From: Oscillospiraceae bacterium
GTDB taxonomy: Bacteria; Bacillota; Clostridia; Oscillospirales; Ruminococcaceae
Assembly: GCA_017438745.1 (NCBI GenBank)
Contig: JAFRUS010000112.1
Coordinates: forward strand, 1 to 57,709
Length of the DNA: 57,709 nucleotides
Direction of reading: 5' to 3'
Both the position numbers and the translations under genes were made by a program. The notes under the pieces are model-generated. The model did not search any database. It was not told the DNA's origin and saw only the letters and a program-made list of their open reading frames with translations. This document shows, in pieces, positions 53,900 through 57,709 of this stretch; within the stretch, counting starts at the first letter, position 1; every line of letters starts with the position of its first letter.

Positions 53900-55248
53900 C
53901 AGACAGCATATCCTTTAGATGTAATAACACTGCATACTTCATTTACATACTTTTCGCAGAGAGCATCTGATTCAGCTTCAACCATTACTCTTACAAGAGG
54001 TTCTGTACCGCTTCCTCTTACAAGGATTCTTCCGTTGTCGCCGAGAGCTTCCTCTACCTTCTTAACAGCTGCAAGAACGTCTGCATCTTCCATTGTAGTA
54101 TTCTTGTCAGTTACACGTACATTCTTGAGAAGCTGAGGGAAAATGGTAACTTCCGCTGCAAGATCAGCAAGCTTCATCTTTGATTCGAGTACAACTTCCA
54201 TTACCATAAGTGAAGTAAGGATACCGTCACCTGTTGAAGCGTACTTGCCGAAAATGATGTGTCCTGATTCCTCGCCGCCGAGCTTGAATCCGTTTGCTGC
54301 CATGTTTTCGTAAACATACTTGTCACCTACAGCGGTCTTTTCGTATGAAATACCCTGAGCATCGAATGCCTTGTAAAGGCCGATGTTTGACATGATAGTT
54401 GTAACAACTGTATTGCATGTGAGCTGACCCTTGTTCTTGAGATACTTACCGCAGATGTAGAGGATAAGGTCACCGTTGATGAGCTTTCCGTCATGAGCTA
54501 CTGCAAAGCATCTGTCAGCGTCGCCGTCATAGGCAAAACCGATATCGCAGCCTGATTCAACAACGTATTTCTGAAGTGCTTCAGGATGTGTTGAACCGCA
54601 GCCGTTGTTTATATTTGTACCGTCAGGTGTATTGTTTATTACATATGTATCTGCACCGAGTGCATCGAAAACGCTTTTTGCAATAGATGATGCGCTTCCG
54701 TTTGAGCAGTCGAGAGCTACCTTCATGTTCTTGAATGAACGTGTAGCGAGTGAGATAAGGAATCCGATGTAGCGGTTACGTCCTGCTGCATAGTCAACAG
54801 TACGTCCGATGTTCTCGCCTGTAGCAAGCGGGATGGCATCAGGATCGCCGTCGATGTAGTCTTCTATTTTCCTGATTGTTTCGTCATTGAGCTTTTCGCC
54901 CTTGCCGTTCATTACCTTAATACCGTTGTCGTAGAAAGGATTATGGCTTGCCGAGATCATGATACCGCAGTCAAAGTCGTCTGTCTTGGTTACATAGGCA
55001 ACGCTCGGAGTAGTTGTTACATGAAGCAGATATGCATCAGCACCTGATGCTGTGATGCCTGCTGCAAGAGCGTATTCAAACATATATGAACTTCTTCTTG
55101 TATCCTTGCCTATAACGATACGGCATTTATCGTTCTTGCCCTGTGAATAATACCAGCCAAGGAATCTGCCTACCTTAAATGCGTGATCAACAGTGAGATT
55201 CTTGTTAGCTTCTCCTCTGAAACCGTCTGTACCAAAATATTTTGCCAT
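53899..55248 (-). CDS. glmM: Phosphoglucosamine mutase
   Basis: 449 residues; converts glucosamine-6-phosphate to glucosamine-1-phosphate for peptidoglycan precursors. MAKYFGTDGFRGEANKN at the N-terminus, the phosphoserine loop GIMISASHNPFYDNGIK, metal loop FAYDGDADRC, sugar-binding GGEESGHIIFG and phosphate-binding RGSGTEPLVRVMVEA are all intact. Start set at this ATG with AGGGGA upstream; a 20-residue extension would be atypical. Followed without gap by the BECR-like gene. Confidence 0.97.
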   Translation of the reverse strand: MAKYFGTDGFRGEANKNLTVDHAFKVGRFLGWYYSQGKNDKCRIVIGKDTRRSSYMFEYALAAGITASGADAYLLHVTTTPSVAYVTKTDDFDCGIMISASHNPFYDNGIKVMNGKGEKLNDETIRKIEDYIDGDPDAIPLATGENIGRTVDYAAGRNRYIGFLISLATRSFKNMKVALDCSNGSASSIAKSVFDALGADTYVINNTPDGTNINNGCGSTHPEALQKYVVESGCDIGFAYDGDADRCFAVAHDGKLINGDLILYICGKYLKNKGQLTCNTVVTTIMSNIGLYKAFDAQGISYEKTAVGDKYVYENMAANGFKLGGEESGHIIFGKYASTGDGILTSLMVMEVVLESKMKLADLAAEVTIFPQLLKNVRVTDKNTTMEDADVLAAVKKVEEALGDNGRILVRGSGTEPLVRVMVEAESDALCEKYVNEVCSVITSKGYAV

Positions 55249-55305
55249 ATTAATATTTTCCCCTTTGGAATTTTTTCTTTCTGATAGATTATACTCATAT
55301 ATACT

Positions 55306-55358
55306 CATACCTTACGGGCACTTCCCGTATGACTGCATAATTATCAGACCATTATGCA
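55306..55358 (-). promoter_or_regulatory. Two adjacent hairpins upstream of glmM
   Basis: TCATAC..ACGGG/CCCGT..TATGA (55306-55332) and TGCATAAT/ATTATGCA (55334-55358). A TATAAT box on the minus strand lies at 55293-55288, without a clear -35. Could be operators or leftover terminator structures; not a recognised riboswitch. Confidence 0.35.
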
Positions 55359-55496
55359 GTGCTGCACAGTACATTATACAACCTTTCAGACATAAAATCA
55401 AGACTGAGTTTTGCGAAGCTATAAAAAATGTACATATCGCCAGGCACAAATAAAATACAAATATTGATTTTATCCACCTTATATGCATATTATAGG

Positions 55497-55525
55497 TTGT
55501 AAATAATAGATAACTATGATATGAT
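55497..55525 (+). promoter_or_regulatory. Promoter of the SGNH esterase gene
   Basis: TTGTAA, 17 bp, TATGAT. Confidence 0.55.
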
Positions 55526-55628
55526 TTATACAGGATTTTATGTAAAGTTGATAATAATTTTATTATTTTCGACTGTCCGTGTACTAAAAATCATTATTTG
55601 TATTACATGAAAAGAGGTATTATCATCT

Positions 55629-57587
55629 ATGTCATTTAATTTCAAAAGATACCTGGCTTCTCTTACTGCACTTGTACTTTCTGCAGGAATGATGAGTTTT
55701 TCAGTATCTGCTGATGAAGATACAGCTACTGATACTGAAACTACAGCGTCAGATACTGAAACCACAGGAACAGACGGTGAAAGCACAGATGCCGAAAAAT
55801 CAGACTCAGAATCAGAAAAGGAATTTTTCTTCGTTGACCATTTCGACGATGGTAACCACAGCTGGACAGGCCGCGGCGGTGCCAAGCTGGCTTTAAGTGA
55901 TGAAAAACCTTTCGACGGTATCAACTGTCTCTACGTATCAGGACGTACAGCAGCGTGGAACGGTGCTCAGAAGGAACTTGACCTTACACTTTTCGAACCT
56001 GGCAAAACATACAGCTTCAGCTGTAACGCAATGCAGACAGCTGGCGGAGCAGAAGAAACATTCTATATGAAGCTCCAGTATACTGATGCAGCAGGTCAGA
56101 CAAACTACGACGGAATTGCTGAAGCAACAACAATGAAGGGCGAATGGGTACAGCTCGCAAACGCTGAATACACTATCCCTGCAGATGCAACAGCTGCCTA
56201 TCTCTACGTTGAAACAGCAGACGGAACATTTGACTTCTACGTTGACAATGCTTTTGGTGCAGGTGAAGCCACACAGATCGCAGGTCCTAAGCAGAAGAAA
56301 CTTATGTACGGCGACATCAACTACGACGGCGCAATCAATATTCCTGACCTCTGCCTTATCAAGAGCGCTATAACTGACGGTCTCGAAGATGAAGCACAGA
56401 AGAAGGCTGCCGATGTAAACCGCGACAAGGCTATTGACGCTACTGACGCAATGCTCATCTTCCAGTGGCTCAATGCTGAAATAGAAGAATTCCCTCAGCC
56501 TCCTAAACCGGACAACGAGTGGGATGACTATCAGGAAACTGCTTCAGCAGAATGGATCGACTTCTACAAGAGCTCGATCTGCAGCATGGGCAACACTGCA
56601 CGTCTCGCAGCAAAACTTGATGCCGCAAGCCAGGGCGAAGATCTTACACTCGCTTATCTCGGCGGTTCTATCACAGAAGGCAAGAACTACAGCTCACCAT
56701 TCTCACAGTATATCAAGGATAATTTCTGTAAGGGCAAATTTACAGAAGTCAATGCCGGCCTTTCAGGTACTTCTTCTGTTGTTGGTCTTGTTCGAAGCGA
56801 AAAGGATATCTGCAGCAAGAACCCTGACATCGTCGTTATCGAATTCTCAGTAAACGACCATGAAGATATTATGTACAAGAAGTGCTTCGAAGCTTGCATC
56901 AAGAAGTTCCTTTCACTCCCTAACGACCCAGCTGTTATCACCCTCATCACAACATCAAAGGGCGGATACAACAGTCAGGAACAGATGCTCGCATCAAGCA
57001 AGAACTTCGATATTCCGGTAATCAGTATGCACGATGCTCTCCAGGGCGCATTCAAGAGAGGATTCCTCAAGCAGAGTGACTACTTCACTGATGAATATCA
57101 CCCGCATAAGAGCGGCGGTCAGCTCGTAGCAGACTGTATGGCATACTATGTTCGTCAGGCAATGAGAACAGAAAACCGTTCAGAATCCTACACAATACCG
57201 TCTACATCAAAGTACGGCTCAGAATACTATACATGTATCAACGCTGATCCTACAAAGGATCTCCAGAACTTCAACGCAGGTTCGTTCCAGCGCGGCAACG
57301 GATACAACTCACTCCCTTACAGCTACACATCAAGCGGCGGCGCTCCGATGACATTCAAGGCAAACGGTAAGGGCCTCATCATCGTATTCAAGGCTAACAG
57401 CTCAGGTATGGGCAGCGTAAACGTAACTGTGAACGGCAAGACTACCAAGGTAAACGGCAACAAGCAGTATACATGGGGCGGTCCTGACGCAGAACTCGGT
57501 TACTACCAGGATACTGCAGGCGATCTCGATGTTTCAATCTCAGCATCAGGAAGCTTCACAATCTGGGGACTCGGTCTCGTTAAATAA
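55629..57587 (+). CDS. Secreted SGNH/GDSL carbohydrate esterase with internal dockerin
   Basis: 652 residues. Signal peptide to about 28; Thr/Asp/Glu tether; a CBM4/9-like beta sandwich (about 60-215: FVDHFDDGNHSWTGRGGAKLALSDE); a dockerin in the middle (about 228-290: GDINYDGAINIPDLCLIKSAI and ADVNRDKAIDATDAMLIFQWL); an SGNH hydrolase (about 310-515) with nucleophile S347 in LGGSITEG, block III VVIEFSVNDHED and catalytic D488-x-x-H491 (DEYHP); and a C-terminal beta domain. It probably deacetylates xylan or pectin on a cellulosome. The exact CE family is not decided. RBS AAGAGG. Confidence 0.88.
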   Translation: MSFNFKRYLASLTALVLSAGMMSFSVSADEDTATDTETTASDTETTGTDGESTDAEKSDSESEKEFFFVDHFDDGNHSWTGRGGAKLALSDEKPFDGINCLYVSGRTAAWNGAQKELDLTLFEPGKTYSFSCNAMQTAGGAEETFYMKLQYTDAAGQTNYDGIAEATTMKGEWVQLANAEYTIPADATAAYLYVETADGTFDFYVDNAFGAGEATQIAGPKQKKLMYGDINYDGAINIPDLCLIKSAITDGLEDEAQKKAADVNRDKAIDATDAMLIFQWLNAEIEEFPQPPKPDNEWDDYQETASAEWIDFYKSSICSMGNTARLAAKLDAASQGEDLTLAYLGGSITEGKNYSSPFSQYIKDNFCKGKFTEVNAGLSGTSSVVGLVRSEKDICSKNPDIVVIEFSVNDHEDIMYKKCFEACIKKFLSLPNDPAVITLITTSKGGYNSQEQMLASSKNFDIPVISMHDALQGAFKRGFLKQSDYFTDEYHPHKSGGQLVADCMAYYVRQAMRTENRSESYTIPSTSKYGSEYYTCINADPTKDLQNFNAGSFQRGNGYNSLPYSYTSSGGAPMTFKANGKGLIIVFKANSSGMGSVNVTVNGKTTKVNGNKQYTWGGPDAELGYYQDTAGDLDVSISASGSFTIWGLGLVK

Positions 57588-57663
57588 GCTATTTCCAAAA
57601 TACAATATATCAATTCACCCTCGTCTGTTTTCCTCCCATTCAAGGATTCAGACAAAGATAAAA

Positions 57664-57703
57664 ACGACTGCATCCCTGCGGTCGTGTTTTTTTTTTTTTT
57701 TTT
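57664..57703 (+). terminator. Terminator of the SGNH esterase gene
   Basis: ACGACtGC/GCgGTCGT hairpin followed by 17 consecutive T residues. Confidence 0.88.
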
Positions 57704-57709
57704 AAAACA

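Noticed and set aside
57687..57703. Run of 17 T residues near the right edge, considered as an assembly artefact
   Set aside because: It directly follows a good GC hairpin and fits a terminator, although its exact length may be unreliable.

Overview
The window reads as chromosome of a fibre-degrading Gram-positive gut or rumen bacterium, most likely a Ruminococcus of the cellulosome-producing (R. flavefaciens-like) type. Evidence: three secreted proteins carry dockerin-like duplicated Ca-binding repeats (a GH127 enzyme, an SGNH esterase and a coiled-coil surface protein), there is a GH9-CBM3c cellulase, surface proteins have lipoprotein or signal peptides of Gram-positive style, RBSs are strong AGGAGG types, and promoters are mostly textbook TTGACA-17-TATAAT. 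Genus assignment is inference from gene content. I saw no tRNA, rRNA, CRISPR array or complete insertion sequence.

Layout. 0-3.8 kb (minus): an ECF transporter module (EcfT, two EcfA ATPases) behind a TrpP-like S component with a T-box leader. 3.9-6.3 kb: two unknown lipoproteins and a small conserved-looking protein. 6.7-20.3 kb: an L-arabinose utilisation region consisting of a dockerin-bearing GH127 beta-L-arabinofuranosidase, a divergent AraR-type repressor (GntR-LacI hybrid), a four-gene CUT2 sugar importer, an FGGY kinase (probable ribulokinase), AraA and AraD. Extracellular arabinan or arabinoxylan side-chain cleavage, uptake, and conversion to D-xylulose-5-phosphate are thus in one locus with AraR-like operator sites. 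20.5-26 kb: an EctB-type aminotransferase without the rest of an ectoine pathway, a NYN/PIN-like protein, an XRE regulator, a MITE-like element, PncB and an unknown protein.

26.1-26.8 kb (minus): a c-di-GMP-I (GEMM) riboswitch with a perfect promoter and a terminator expression platform, followed not by a recognisable gene but by about 350 nt of degenerate four-unit repeats and a second strong terminator. This is the most unusual element of the window. 26.9-30.1 kb: a CUT1 sugar ABC importer lacking its own ATPase. 30.5-35 kb: a lone TerD, a dGTPase-like HD protein, a DUF4317 protein and a metallophosphoesterase. 35.5-41 kb: a highly expressed dockerin/coiled-coil surface protein, and a membrane-anchored GH9-CBM3c cellulase overlapping a YdjM-type membrane hydrolase.

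41.2-48.8 kb (minus): one Ter-type stress operon, terY-PP2C-kinase-PMCA calcium ATPase-terD-terD, from one strong promoter. 49-53.2 kb: a TRAP-type solute-binding lipoprotein translationally overlapping a propeller/Y_Y_Y/HD-GYP receptor, a predicted substrate-sensing c-di-GMP phosphodiesterase. That gives both an eraser and a reader of c-di-GMP in the same window. 53.2-57.6 kb: a membrane-tethered protein ending in a BECR-toxin-like domain, GlmM, and a secreted SGNH esterase with a mid-protein dockerin.
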